DNA of 64,000 nucleotides from Cardiobacteriaceae bacterium TAE3-ERU3 (GCA_019218315.1 JAHUUI010000002.1:372001-436000), one strand, 5' to 3'; shown: positions 17,281-27,354, numbered from the stretch's first letter. Numbers and translations are program-made. Notes: a model not told the origin generated them from the letters alone.

Positions 17281-18660
17281 ATGCCGAGGCAAATTTTACA
17301 GCTCAAACAAAGCCAGCAGCTGACGCTCACCCCGCAGCTGCAGCAAGCAATTACTTTGCTCAATATGAATCAGCTGGATTTGGCACTGGAAGTACGCCAA
17401 ATGCTCAGCCAAAACTTTATGCTTAGTAGTGAAAGTGAGTTTGATAGTGAAACCACTACAGAGCATAACGACAGTGAAGAATACGAGCTCGACTACGACG
17501 ACAGCGAACTGTGGGCGGATTGCAACCACGACTGGCCAACAAGCAGCAATAACAACAGCGAATATACAGCACCCGAAACCTACACAGCCAATAGCGTCGA
17601 GCTACACACCTTTATCGCCGAGCAAATCCTGCTCATGCCACTTGATGAAACCACCATGAGTGCTGCGCTCGCGCTTGCCTACTTACTCGATGAGCGCGGC
17701 TACCTCACGCTTGACGAAGCCAGTGCTAAAAGTGACTACAATATAGATAAAAATACTTATCAAGCAGCCGTTACAGCACTACAACAGTGCCAGCCAAGCG
17801 GCATTGGCGCCCGCGACCTCGAAGAAGCACTCAATCTGCAAATCGCAGCCCTTCCAGCCGATACCAACTATCTCTCGACCCTGAAGCGCATCATGCGTCG
17901 CCATTTTGCGTTTCTCAGCAAAGACAGTGAACGCGTGCAAAAGCAGCTTGACCTGTGCGATGAAGAATTCCAAGGTGCACTCGCATTACTGCGCTCATTA
18001 CACCCATATCCGGCTGATAACTACGAAGCGCCCATCCGTGAATACATCGAGCCGGAAGTCATCGTGCACGAACGTGGAGGCATCAGCTATATCGCCCGGT
18101 TCGACACCCACCTGCCTGCACTTTCAATCAACAGCGCCTATGCAGCCGTCCAACCCAATAACGAACAGGAAAAAACCCTTCTTCGCGCGCAACTCAGCGA
18201 AGCAAAATGGTTCATTGGTGCGCTGGAGAAACGCGAAGATACTATCCGCCGTGTCGCCAGTATTATCGTCGCCACCCAGCAAGATTTTTTCCAGCAAGGC
18301 GATATCGCCATGCGCCCACTGACACGTGCGCAAGTCGCAGAAATGCTCGATGTCCACGAATCTACCGTCGCCCGCGCCGTCAATGGTAAATACCTGCAAT
18401 GCAAGCGCGGCGTATACGAGCTGCGCGAATTTTTCTCGCACGCCGTCAGCAGCAGCGAAGACGGTGAAGAAGCTTCTGTCAAAGCCATCAAAGCCATCAT
18501 CAGTGGCCTCATCGAAAGTGAAAATAAAAAGAAACCACTCAGCGACCAGAAAATCTGCGACATGCTCGCCGAAGAAGGCCATCAGCTCGCACGCCGAACC
18601 GTCGCAAAGTACCGCGAATCACTAGGTATTCCAGCCGCACCAGGCCGCCGCGAGCGGTAA
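17281..18660 (+). CDS. rpoN: RpoN, RNA polymerase sigma-54 factor
   Basis: 459 aa. Region I is Gln/Leu-rich (LKQSQQLTLTPQLQQAITLL) and binds activators. Region II is acidic (residues 50-100). The core-binding region follows, with the helix-turn-helix VAEMLDVHESTVARAVNGKYLQ and the C-terminal RpoN box ARRTVAKYRESLGIP that reads the -24 element. The usual downstream hpf and ptsN are absent; mfd follows after 71 bases. I found no convincing -24/-12 promoter in the window. Confidence 0.96.
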   Translation: MPRQILQLKQSQQLTLTPQLQQAITLLNMNQLDLALEVRQMLSQNFMLSSESEFDSETTTEHNDSEEYELDYDDSELWADCNHDWPTSSNNNSEYTAPETYTANSVELHTFIAEQILLMPLDETTMSAALALAYLLDERGYLTLDEASAKSDYNIDKNTYQAAVTALQQCQPSGIGARDLEEALNLQIAALPADTNYLSTLKRIMRRHFAFLSKDSERVQKQLDLCDEEFQGALALLRSLHPYPADNYEAPIREYIEPEVIVHERGGISYIARFDTHLPALSINSAYAAVQPNNEQEKTLLRAQLSEAKWFIGALEKREDTIRRVASIIVATQQDFFQQGDIAMRPLTRAQVAEMLDVHESTVARAVNGKYLQCKRGVYELREFFSHAVSSSEDGEEASVKAIKAIISGLIESENKKKPLSDQKICDMLAEEGHQLARRTVAKYRESLGIPAAPGRRER

Positions 18661-18731
18661 GAGGCCACTTGTTTTGTTTTCACTACATCGCCATATTAAA
18701 CAAACACACTTAAACATATCAGCTGCTATTC

Positions 18732-21700
18732 ATGTCAGATAATCGCAAACACCTACCCTACAATCTTCATCAACACCTTTCCGGCAAACACGTCCACCTG
18801 ATTGTCGCGCCCGACACGCGTTGGGCAGAATATTACTACCGCAATTTGCAGTTCTGGCTCGACCAACCCGATGACCTCTACTGGTTCTCTGACTGGGAAA
18901 CCCTGCCCTACGACCAATACACCCCGCACCCCGACTTAATCTCCGAGCGCCTGCGCGTCCTAGCCGAACTGCCGACGCGCAAGCACGCGGTCGTCGTCAC
19001 CGCAGCCAGTACCCTGCGCCAGCGCCTCTGCCCGCAAACCCACCTCGACACCTTCGGTATTCACCTCAAAGTCGGTGACCAGCTCGACCGCGATGCATTC
19101 ATCATGCGCCTCGTACAAGCGGGCTACCAAAAAACCACCCTGATTGCCGACAAAGGCGAATATGCTGCGCGTGGCAGCCTAGTCGATTTATTCCCAATGG
19201 GTGCGAAAGCGCCGATCCGCCTCGAATGGTTCGACAACGAAATCGACACCATCCGTACCTTTGACCTCGAAACCCAGACCACGCTGAGCAAACTAAATCA
19301 CATCAGTATATTACCCAGCCGTGAACTCGACCTCTCTGACACAGGTCGCGTCTGCTTCCGCCAAAATGCACGGCAAGTTATCGGTGAACACATCGTCAAT
19401 CACGGTATCTATAAGCAAATCAGCGACGGCCGCACCCCGCAAGGCCTCGAATACTATCTGCCACTGTTTTTTGACGACACCGCCACCCTGTTTGACTACC
19501 TGCCCAAACACACCCGCCTGATTCTCGGTGATGGTGTCAGTGAAGCCCTGAGCAAACACGCTGCTTATTGCCACAAGCGCTTCGAGCGTACCAATCCGCT
19601 CCGTGAACGCAGTCTGTTGCCACCGGAAAAACTGTGGCTTGATCCTGAAACCGTACAAAGGCAACTCGCCAAACTCGAAGCGCACACCTATCCGAAAAAT
19701 GCGGTCAGTATCGACTTCAGCGGCAACCGCCAGCAGCGCGAGCAGCAATGGCAAGCGCACATCGCGCAACATCCCGACAGCAATCTACACTTGCCCAGCA
19801 ACGGTAGCCGTGAATACTGGTACGAAAAGCTATTCAAAGCCCATTCCGATCTACAACTGCCCGAACACTGGCAAGCAAATAAAGGCTTGAATCTGTTCAT
19901 CTCACCGGTGCATTACAGCTTCCGCGACGGCGACACCCTGCACCTCAGTGAAGCCGACCTGCACGCCATCCCCGTCGCACCCAACTACCGGCAAAAAGCG
20001 CAACAAGACCCGGCGAGTATCATCCAATCGCTGCAAGACCTCACCATCGGCGCACCAGTCGTGCATACCAACTACGGTGTCGGGCGCTATCGCGGCCTCG
20101 AAAGCCTTGAGCCGGGCGGAGAAGAATTGATGACTATCGAGTACGCCAAAGGCAGCAAGCTGTTTGTGCCCGTCACCGACCTCGATCTCATTACCCGCTA
20201 CAGCGGCACAGACCCCGACAACGCCCCACTGCACGACATCGGCGGCAAACAGTGGCAAAGCAGCAAAAAGAAAATCAGCCAAAAAGTACGCGATACCGCC
20301 AGCGAACTGCTCGCCATCTACGCGCAGCGCGAAGCAACCCAAGGCACACCGTTGACCATCGACCACAACGCGATGCAAACCTTTGCCGACGACTTCCGCT
20401 TTGATGAAACCCCTGACCAGCAACACGCCATCGACGCTGTCCTTGCCGACCTCGAACGCGCACGGCCAATGGATCGCATCGTCTGCGGTGACGTTGGCTT
20501 TGGCAAAACCGAAGTCGCCCTGCGCGCCGCCTACGCCACTGTACTTGGCGGCCAGCAAGTCGCGCTGATCGCACCGACCACCCTGCTCGCCAACCAGCAT
20601 TATCTAAACTTCCTCGACCGCTGCGCCGACTATCCGGTCATCATCGACGCTGTCTCGCGCTTCAACAGCGCCGCCGAACAAAAAGCCAGCCTCGAACGCC
20701 TCGCAGCAGGCAAAACCGACATCATCATCGGCACCCATCGCCTGCTGCAAAAAGACGTCGCATTTAACAACCTCGGCCTCGTCATCATCGACGAAGAGCA
20801 GCGCTTTGGCGTACGCCACAAGGAAAAGCTCAAAAGCCTGCGCGCCAACGTCAACCTGCTTACCCTCACCGCTACGCCTATCCCGCGCACACTCAACCTT
20901 GCCCTATCCGGCCTGCGCGACCTCTCGATCATCGCCACCCCGCCCGCCGGACGCCAATCGGTGCAAACCATCGTCAGCGACTACGACGCAGCGGTGATCG
21001 AAGAAGCCTGCGAACGCGAAATGCGCCGTGGCGGACAAATATTCTTCCTGCACAACGACATCGCCAGCATCGAACGCCTCGCGCGCAACCTGCAAGAACT
21101 CTTGCCCGAAGCGCGCATCGGCATGGCGCACGGACAAATGCGCGAAAGCGAACTCGAGCACATCATGCAGGATTTCTACAATCGCCACTACGACATCCTC
21201 ATCGCTACCACCATCATCGAATCCGGCATCGACATCCCCAACGCCAACACCATCATCATCAACCGTGCCGACAAACTCGGCCTCGCGCAACTGCACCAAT
21301 TGCGCGGTCGTGTCGGGCGCAGTCACCACCAAGCCTATGCGTATCTGTTCACGCCGAGCTGGAGTACGCTGACCAAAGACGCACAGCGCCGCCTCGAAGC
21401 CTTCACCACGCTGGACAGCCTCGGTGCCGGCTTCCTGCTCGCTAGTCAGGACCTCGAAATTCGCGGTGCTGGTGAGCTGCTCGGCGACGAACAAAGCGGA
21501 CAAATCCAGCAAATCGGCATGAGTTACTACCTCGACCTGCTCGAACGCAGCGTTAGCGCACTCAAAGCCGGTGAAACCTTCGATCCCGACAACGAAGCGC
21601 ACAACCGCATCGACATCGAACTGCACGAAAGCGCGCTGCTGCCCGATAACTACGTTTATGACCCGCAAATCCGTCTCGTCTTTTATCAGCGCCTCAGCCA

Positions 21701-22064
21701 ATGCCAGAACCACGACGCCATCGATGAACTCACCGTCGAACTGGTCGACCGCTTCGGCAAACTGCCACAAGCAGCGAAAAACCTCATCACCCGCGCCCAC
21801 CTCAAACTGCGCGCGGACAAACTCGGCATCAGCGCCATCGACATCGGTGAAGAAAGTATCAAGCTCACCTTCACCCCGACCCCGAACATCAACAGCGAGT
21901 CATTATTCAGCCTGATGCAGCAAGACCCTGCCACTTACCGCATGAACGGCCCCACTGCACTCACCATCCGCACAGGCAACAATGGCGAAATTCGTGACGG
22001 ACACATCAGCGAGCAATTTACACAACTTGAGCAGTTCCTCGACCACATCGAGCCAGCTCAATGA
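18732..22064 (+). CDS. mfd: Mfd, transcription-repair coupling factor
   Basis: 1110 aa (E. coli 1148). The UvrB-like N-terminal module includes WFSDWETLPYDQYTPHPD. The CarD-like RNA-polymerase interaction domain is near residues 430-500 (PVVHTNYGVGRYRGLE). The translocase has Walker A CGDVGFGKTEVALRAA, DEEQRFG, TATPIPRTL, and RecG-like motifs with HQLRGRVGRS. The C-terminal UvrA-binding-type domain follows. It frees stalled RNA polymerase at lesions and recruits UvrA. The coding sequence is GC-richer than its neighbours, which produces long antisense open frames that are not genes. Confidence 0.97.
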   Translation: MSDNRKHLPYNLHQHLSGKHVHLIVAPDTRWAEYYYRNLQFWLDQPDDLYWFSDWETLPYDQYTPHPDLISERLRVLAELPTRKHAVVVTAASTLRQRLCPQTHLDTFGIHLKVGDQLDRDAFIMRLVQAGYQKTTLIADKGEYAARGSLVDLFPMGAKAPIRLEWFDNEIDTIRTFDLETQTTLSKLNHISILPSRELDLSDTGRVCFRQNARQVIGEHIVNHGIYKQISDGRTPQGLEYYLPLFFDDTATLFDYLPKHTRLILGDGVSEALSKHAAYCHKRFERTNPLRERSLLPPEKLWLDPETVQRQLAKLEAHTYPKNAVSIDFSGNRQQREQQWQAHIAQHPDSNLHLPSNGSREYWYEKLFKAHSDLQLPEHWQANKGLNLFISPVHYSFRDGDTLHLSEADLHAIPVAPNYRQKAQQDPASIIQSLQDLTIGAPVVHTNYGVGRYRGLESLEPGGEELMTIEYAKGSKLFVPVTDLDLITRYSGTDPDNAPLHDIGGKQWQSSKKKISQKVRDTASELLAIYAQREATQGTPLTIDHNAMQTFADDFRFDETPDQQHAIDAVLADLERARPMDRIVCGDVGFGKTEVALRAAYATVLGGQQVALIAPTTLLANQHYLNFLDRCADYPVIIDAVSRFNSAAEQKASLERLAAGKTDIIIGTHRLLQKDVAFNNLGLVIIDEEQRFGVRHKEKLKSLRANVNLLTLTATPIPRTLNLALSGLRDLSIIATPPAGRQSVQTIVSDYDAAVIEEACEREMRRGGQIFFLHNDIASIERLARNLQELLPEARIGMAHGQMRESELEHIMQDFYNRHYDILIATTIIESGIDIPNANTIIINRADKLGLAQLHQLRGRVGRSHHQAYAYLFTPSWSTLTKDAQRRLEAFTTLDSLGAGFLLASQDLEIRGAGELLGDEQSGQIQQIGMSYYLDLLERSVSALKAGETFDPDNEAHNRIDIELHESALLPDNYVYDPQIRLVFYQRLSQCQNHDAIDELTVELVDRFGKLPQAAKNLITRAHLKLRADKLGISAIDIGEESIKLTFTPTPNINSESLFSLMQQDPATYRMNGPTALTIRTGNNGEIRDGHISEQFTQLEQFLDHIEPAQ

Positions 22065-22235
22065 ACCCATTACCGACTTTTGCAGCCAATATACCGACCA
22101 TATTGCTTGGCAAGATAAATACATATATGGCAGGGCATCCGAAAAATATCGCGGCCGATAAAAAATAAGGTATTGTCTTTTATATTTTTGTTATTCCTGT
22201 ACATTTTGGGAAGTTAGCCATAAGTGGGGAGAGGC

Positions 22236-22757
22236 ATGGTGGATATAAAAAATATTACTGCATCCGACATGGATGCTTATATCGGTGATCTAAGTACATT
22301 GCTTATTGATTGCGTTGATCGCGGTGCATCGCTTGGTTTTTTACCTCCACTCAAAGAAAGTGAAGCGGCGCAATACTGGCAAATGACAAAAGAAAGCATC
22401 AAAGAAGGGAATACATTTTTACATCTTGCTTTTATCGATGGCAATTTGGCGGGCTGTGTATTGTTGCGCTGCTGCGGGAAGTCAAACGGGTTGCACCGCG
22501 CGGAAATAGAAAAACTAATGGTATCGCCCGCTGCACGGCGATGCGGCATTGCTTTGAACTTACTGGAAACAGTCGAGTCTTTTGCCCTGACCCTCAACTT
22601 GAAACTCTTGGTACTGGATACCAGAGAAGGTGATGTTTCCGAGCAGCTATATCAAAAGCATGGCTTCATAAAAGCAGGCGTCATTCCAAAGTTTGCCTTA
22701 AGCGCATCAGGCGACCTCGCAGGAACAAGCATTTACTACAAACTCATTGGTTCTTGA
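22236..22757 (+). CDS. GNAT-family N-acetyltransferase
   Basis: About 173 aa from the ATG at 22236, which has a GGGGAG site; an upstream in-frame GTG at 22224 is less likely. GNAT core: HLAFIDGNLAGCVLLRCC (strand 4 region), IEKLMVSPAARRCGIALNLLETVE, equivalent to the acetyl-CoA loop Q/RxxGxG/A with Arg-Arg-Cys-Gly-Ile-Ala, then LVLDTREGDVSEQLYQKHGF. Resembles GNATs that act on small molecules; substrate unknown. It appears to be a single-gene unit between mfd and the gene remnant. Confidence 0.8.
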   Translation: MVDIKNITASDMDAYIGDLSTLLIDCVDRGASLGFLPPLKESEAAQYWQMTKESIKEGNTFLHLAFIDGNLAGCVLLRCCGKSNGLHRAEIEKLMVSPAARRCGIALNLLETVESFALTLNLKLLVLDTREGDVSEQLYQKHGFIKAGVIPKFALSASGDLAGTSIYYKLIGS

Positions 22758-22968
22758 AAAGTTCCTGAGTAACTACCTGGATAACTAACCGACCAGCCTT
22801 CTATATCGAAATAGTTCGAAGAGACGGCTATTTTATCGCTTAAGCGATCACTCCTTCTGACGGCCATATTGATCATCTCTACCCCGCCATCAGGCATAAA
22901 CATTCGGGCATTTGCACCGCTTCAATCAATATTGTCCAAGCCTTACCTTCATTAACAACATTCAGCAT
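22736..22968 (-). pseudogene. Possible frameshifted small gene (weak ankyrin-like motif)
   Basis: Read on the minus strand, codons from 22968 give MLNVVNEGKAWTILIEA. One base later the frame changes and continues GANARMFMPDGG..., running to a stop at 22738-22736. Joining the two frames restores LIEAGANA, which resembles an ankyrin-repeat turn, as if one base of an Ala codon was lost. The 3' end overlaps the acetyltransferase gene by about 20 bases. There is no ribosome site at good distance. The rest of the gap up to 23091 shows nothing else. Call is tentative. Confidence 0.3.
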
Positions 22969-23091
22969 TTCCTTTGATTACTACATGATACGGCAAAGCA
23001 ATTTCGCAATAAAAGCCATCAAAGCATAGGCATAATCATACATTTCCGTTATATTGCGCATCCCGATCAAAGCAGTGCACCGGATAACCTA

Positions 23092-24111
23092 ATGGCTACT
23101 TTACGCAACAAAGTTTACCAACAGCTTGAAAGTGAAAACCATACAAAACCAACCCCACTGGATTGGTTTCTAATCACGCTGATTGTGCTCAACGTAATTG
23201 CGGTGATCATTGAGTCAAATCGTAATATTTACCTCGCTTATCGCTATTACTTCGACGGCTTCGAGACTTTTTCATTAATCGTATTCAGCATTGAATACCT
23301 TGCGCGTATTTGGTCGATCCCAGAAAAATATCCATATTACAAACCATGGAAAGCGCGTAGTAAGTGGTTTATCTCGCTAGACTCGATTATCGACTTACTC
23401 GCCATTTTGCCCGCAATGCTGTATTTCTTCTTCCCGTTTGACTTGCGCTTCCTGCGCTTGCTACGGCTTTTGCGTCTGCTCAAATTGGCGCGCTATTTTG
23501 CAGCACTGCGTATTTTGCTCGGCGTTCTGCGTCGTGAAAAAAATGCTTTCAAAGCCGTATTGTTGATTTTGATCGTCGTCATTATTATCTCGGCAAGCAG
23601 CATGTACGTTGCCGAACACCGTGCACAGCCTGACGTATTCGGCACGATCTATGAGTCGATGTGGTGGGCGGTGGTCTCTCTCACCACAGTCGGGTATGGG
23701 GATGTAGTGCCCGTCACGGCTGCGGGGAAAGTCATCGGTGCAATTATTACGATTCTGGGCATCGGCATGGCCGCACTACCCGCCGGCATCCTCGCTTCCG
23801 GTCTTGCTGATGAGCTGCGTAGTCGACGCCAAAAAATCGAGCAAACTTTCCGTAAAATGCTGCTCGATGGTGAAATAGACCTCAATGAGAACTCACAGTT
23901 TCGCCGCCTACGCAAAGAATTGGGTATTTCCAGCGAACACGCAGCCGAAATCAAAGAAGAGGTTTTGCGCGAACTGCAACTCGAAAAAGAAGAGGAAGCA
24001 CGCGAGGAAACGGCGCAGCGTACACCCGTATCTTATAATTATTGCCCAAATTGCGGGCAGCAACTAGAAATCAGCATTGAAGAAAAAGAGCCCCCAACTG
24101 ATCAGTATTAA
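23092..24111 (+). CDS. Voltage-gated-type potassium channel with C-terminal zinc ribbon
   Basis: 339 aa. Six membrane segments: S1 near 25-45, S4 with repeated Arg (RFLRLLRLLRLLKLARYF), a pore helix, and the K+ selectivity filter TTVGYGD. S6 is followed by GMAALPAGILASGLADEL. The cytosolic tail is helical and acidic (about 245-310) and ends in CPNCGQQLE, half of a zinc ribbon. It is expected to be a Kv-like inner-membrane channel. No regulator or partner is nearby. Confidence 0.85.
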   Translation: MATLRNKVYQQLESENHTKPTPLDWFLITLIVLNVIAVIIESNRNIYLAYRYYFDGFETFSLIVFSIEYLARIWSIPEKYPYYKPWKARSKWFISLDSIIDLLAILPAMLYFFFPFDLRFLRLLRLLRLLKLARYFAALRILLGVLRREKNAFKAVLLILIVVIIISASSMYVAEHRAQPDVFGTIYESMWWAVVSLTTVGYGDVVPVTAAGKVIGAIITILGIGMAALPAGILASGLADELRSRRQKIEQTFRKMLLDGEIDLNENSQFRRLRKELGISSEHAAEIKEEVLRELQLEKEEEAREETAQRTPVSYNYCPNCGQQLEISIEEKEPPTDQY

Positions 24112-24169
24112 TTGAATACCGTATTTGCATGATCCATATATTTTTACCCATACATAATTAGGAGACTTA

Positions 24170-25621
24170 ATGAGCCATCCTCAACCTGTTCAACAGCAAA
24201 AAACATTTATGGGGCACCCACGTGCGCTTGGCACACTATTTAGCCTCGAAATGTGGGAGCGCTTTTCCTACTACGGCATGCAGGCCATTCTTGCTTATTA
24301 CATGTACTACAGCGCAACCCAAGGCGGCCTGGGTATGGATCGCAGCGTTGCAGTCAGCCTTGTTGGTGCTTATGGTGGTAGCGTCTATTTATGCACCATT
24401 CTTGGCGCATGGCTTGCTGACCGGGTTCTCGGTAGCGAACGTGTGCTGTTTTATTCAGCAACCATGATCATGGCCGGCCATATTGCATTAGCCATCCTCA
24501 ATGGTGGGCTTGGCTTGACTATAGGTCTGATACTAGTCGCAGTCGGCTCAGGCGGGCTGAAAGCCAACGCCTCTTCAATCGTCGGTACGCTCTACGCTGA
24601 GGGAGATCCAAAACGCGATGCAGGATTTTCCATTTTCTATATGTCGATCAATATCGGTGCATTGGCTGGTCCACTGCTCACTGGCTTACTACAAACCCGA
24701 ATGGGCTTTCACTACGGCTTTGGCGCGGCTGCAGTTGGTATGGCATTAGGCCTCGGTATCTATTTCATTGGCCGCAAAAACATCCCAGCCGAAGCGAACG
24801 AAGTTGCCGATCCACTGCATGGCAAAGTTCTAATCCATTACGCAATTGGTTTCTTGGCCTGCATTGCCATAGTTGCAGCATTATTCATTGGTGGCATCAT
24901 CACCCCGGCAAACCTTGCAGACAGTATTTCCTATGCCGTAATAGCGGCCATTATTATCTATTTCATTGTTATTTTGCGCTCAAAAGAAGTCAGTAGCACA
25001 GAGCGCAGCCGAGTCTATGCATTTATACCACTGTTTATCGCATCCGTTGCATTCTGGGCGCTGTTCCAGCAGCAGTTTACCTTCATCGCGGTTTATGCGG
25101 ATGAAAAACTCAATCGCAGCTTGCTTGGCTGGGAAATGCCTGCTTCATGGGCACAATCCATCAACCCGGTTTTCATCATCCTATTTGCCGGTCTTTTTGC
25201 CGCAATGTGGACGAAAATGGGCAAAAAGCAGCCATCAACACCAGTCAAATTTTCCTTGGCTTTGATGCTAATTGGCCTCGCTTTTCTCGCATTTATTCCG
25301 CTTAATACGCTAGAGAAAACCCCGTTATTGGCTTTTATCGGGATTATTTTGCTGTTTACCTGGGCTGAGCTACTGATCAGCCCAATCGGGTTATCCGTAA
25401 CCACCAAGCTCGCACCAAAAGCATTTCGTACACAAATGCTGGCGCTTTTCTTCCTATCACTCTCTCTCGGTACGATTTTTGCCGGGATATTCGCCGGCTA
25501 CTATCAGCCCGGCAATGAAGTGCGCTACTTTGTCAGCCTCGGTGCAAGCTGTATCGTACTCGGTATTATCTTGCTGCTTTGCACACCATGGATCAAGCGC
25601 ATGATGCAAGGCGTGCAATAA
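24170..25621 (+). CDS. POT/PTR-family proton-coupled oligopeptide transporter
   Basis: 483 aa, 12-14 membrane helices. The N-terminal signature EMWERFSYYGMQAILAYYMYY contains the ExxERFxYYG motif that couples protons to peptide uptake. GGLKANASSIVG and DAGFSIFYMSINIGALAGPL are the second PTR signature, and WAELLISPIGLSVTTKLAP corresponds to helix 10. Likely imports di- and tripeptides, like DtpA-D. RBS AGGAGAC is upstream. It is closed by a strong bidirectional terminator. Confidence 0.92.
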   Translation: MSHPQPVQQQKTFMGHPRALGTLFSLEMWERFSYYGMQAILAYYMYYSATQGGLGMDRSVAVSLVGAYGGSVYLCTILGAWLADRVLGSERVLFYSATMIMAGHIALAILNGGLGLTIGLILVAVGSGGLKANASSIVGTLYAEGDPKRDAGFSIFYMSINIGALAGPLLTGLLQTRMGFHYGFGAAAVGMALGLGIYFIGRKNIPAEANEVADPLHGKVLIHYAIGFLACIAIVAALFIGGIITPANLADSISYAVIAAIIIYFIVILRSKEVSSTERSRVYAFIPLFIASVAFWALFQQQFTFIAVYADEKLNRSLLGWEMPASWAQSINPVFIILFAGLFAAMWTKMGKKQPSTPVKFSLALMLIGLAFLAFIPLNTLEKTPLLAFIGIILLFTWAELLISPIGLSVTTKLAPKAFRTQMLALFFLSLSLGTIFAGIFAGYYQPGNEVRYFVSLGASCIVLGIILLLCTPWIKRMMQGVQ

Positions 25622-25682
25622 AACCTTGCTCTATGCCGAAAAATGGCCACAGCATAACCATTTTCCGGCTATATCACCCAGC

Positions 25683-25718
25683 AAAACCCCCACAAATATT
25701 GCTATTTGTGGGGTTTTT
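25683..25718. terminator. Bidirectional terminator between the peptide transporter and nadM
   Basis: Stem CCCCACAAATA / TATTTGTGGGG with loop TTGC, flanked by AAAA on the left and TTTTT on the right. It sits between two convergent genes and can serve both. Confidence 0.9.
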
Positions 25719-25732
25719 ATTTCACGCTCAAC

Positions 25733-26734
25733 TTATGAGAGCTGGCGAATAATACTGTAATGATCTTCAAAGCAAAATTGCGGATCAAGTTCACCTAATG
25801 CGATCCATTTAGCATCTGCAGCATCATCAGCCGCATGAACATCGGGCAGCGTTTCACGCCCAAGCACAATACGGTGGACATGGGTAATGGTGCGCCCTCG
25901 CGCACTGCGATCAGGCTTAGCGAAGACTTCAACCAAGTCGATCTCTCCTTCTGCACAAGACAACCCCGTCTCCTCACGCAACTCTCGCAATGCAGCTACA
26001 GCAAGCGTCTCATCTTGTTCAATAAAGCCACCGGGCAATGCCCACAGCCCGGCACCTAACGGACCTTTACGCTGCACCAACAAAACGTGCCCAGCGCACA
26101 AAACACAAGCATCAACCGTAACGAAGACCGGAGGATACGGAGCGACTGACCACTGTGCTTTCCAAGCCTGCAAATGCTCATATTCCTGCCGCAAACGACA
26201 ATATTCATCTGAAAAACGAAAATCACGTAGTGCAGCTGCTACATTCTCATGCAAATCCGGGTAATCAAAGCGCTCACCTTCCGGCAAGCTAAAATAGGCG
26301 TTACGTACGTCAGTGGCACTGATGTGATCAATATTATCAACCGGCACCATGCCCCAGTTCGGAAACAGCTCAAGATAATAAGACGAGCTATCTTTCATGT
26401 GCCCAATCAACCCCACTTTGGCATCACTGCCCGTGATTTCGGCAACCGTCTCGACAGCATTGCGCTGCCACGCGTCGTCGTCATAAGGATAATCTTCAAT
26501 ACCGCGCACGATAATGCGCGCATTGGTTTGTGCATCATAGATGCTGCGGATCATCGCTTCACGCTCAGCAACCGTCCACGGATTCGATACTGTACGCGGG
26601 CTATTGGCTGAACCGAGCAGCAAAATGACACGATCAGCACGTGCCAATGCCTGCTCGACCACACCTTGATGTGCACGGTGAAATGGCTGAAAGCGGCCAA
26701 TAAAGACCAAGTAGTCGTAGGGTTTATCGCTCAT
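25733..26734 (-). CDS. Bifunctional NMN adenylyltransferase (NadM) / Nudix hydrolase
   Basis: 333 aa fusion. The N-terminal nucleotidyltransferase domain (1-175) has the GRFQPFHRAH motif and ISATDVRNAYF. The C-terminal Nudix domain (about 200-333) has the complete box GGFIEQDETLAVAALRELREETGL. The layout matches Synechocystis slr0787 and Francisella NadM-Nudix, which make NAD from NMN and ATP and hydrolyse ADP-ribose. It ends the recR-nadM pair: recR's stop is 3 bases upstream of its start, so the two are cotranscribed. Confidence 0.92.
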   Translation of the reverse strand: MSDKPYDYLVFIGRFQPFHRAHQGVVEQALARADRVILLLGSANSPRTVSNPWTVAEREAMIRSIYDAQTNARIIVRGIEDYPYDDDAWQRNAVETVAEITGSDAKVGLIGHMKDSSSYYLELFPNWGMVPVDNIDHISATDVRNAYFSLPEGERFDYPDLHENVAAALRDFRFSDEYCRLRQEYEHLQAWKAQWSVAPYPPVFVTVDACVLCAGHVLLVQRKGPLGAGLWALPGGFIEQDETLAVAALRELREETGLSCAEGEIDLVEVFAKPDRSARGRTITHVHRIVLGRETLPDVHAADDAADAKWIALGELDPQFCFEDHYSIIRQLS

Positions 26735-26737
26735 GGA

Positions 26738-27343
26738 TCAATCATTCACATAGCGCTGGCGAGTATTGAATGCCAACGACAATGTACCTTTGTCGATGTA
26801 GGAAAGCTCACCACCCATCGGAACACCACTGGCGAGCCGGGTAGCGGGAACATTGTGCTTAGCCGCAAGTTCGGCCAAGAAGTAAGCAGTTGTCTCACCT
26901 TCCATGGTGCTGTTGGTCGCAAGCACCAATTCAGTGATCTCACCTTCGCCCAAGCGGCGATCAAGAATATCCATACCCAGCGCTTCAGGGCCAATACCAT
27001 CTAGTGGTGCAATGTGCCCCATCAACACAAAATACAAACCACGATAATCTGTTGATTGCTCTATCGCTAATACATCATCTGGCGCTTCTACGACACATAA
27101 CACACCCTGATCACGACGTGGGTTAGCGCAAATCAGACACACTTCTGCATCACTCAGATTACGGCAGTGCTTACAGCGCGTTGCTGTCTCCAGTGCATGA
27201 CTGATCGCTTTTGCCAATGTCTGTGCTTTATCTTGTTTCTTAAGCAATAGCTGTAAGGCCATACGCTGTGCGGTTTTAGCACCTACACCCGGCAAGCAGG
27301 TCAGCGCCTCAACCAAATGATCAAAGGAAGCGGAAAAACTCAT
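26738..27343 (-). CDS. recR: RecR, recombination mediator protein
   Basis: 201 aa, exactly the family length. N-terminal helix-hairpin-helix LPGVGAKTAQRMA, Cys4 zinc finger CKHCRNLSDAEVCLIC, then the Toprim domain (VVEAPDDVLAIE ... TNSTMEGETTAYFLA) and C-terminal Walker-B-like tail. With RecF/O it loads RecA onto SSB-coated gaps. It lies downstream of ybaB by 11 bases in the dnaX-ybaB-recR order conserved across proteobacteria. Confidence 0.97.
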   Translation of the reverse strand: MSFSASFDHLVEALTCLPGVGAKTAQRMALQLLLKKQDKAQTLAKAISHALETATRCKHCRNLSDAEVCLICANPRRDQGVLCVVEAPDDVLAIEQSTDYRGLYFVLMGHIAPLDGIGPEALGMDILDRRLGEGEITELVLATNSTMEGETTAYFLAELAAKHNVPATRLASGVPMGGELSYIDKGTLSLAFNTRQRYVND

Positions 27344-27354
27344 GCTAATCCTGC

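Noticed and set aside
20904-21800. Antisense ORF of 298 codons inside mfd
   Set aside because: It mirrors the codon structure of the GC-rich mfd gene, has no ribosome site and no recognisable protein motif.
22141-22175. Hairpin TATCG-CGGC-CGATA after mfd as a terminator
   Set aside because: The stem is only 5 bp and it is followed by A, not T, on the mfd strand.
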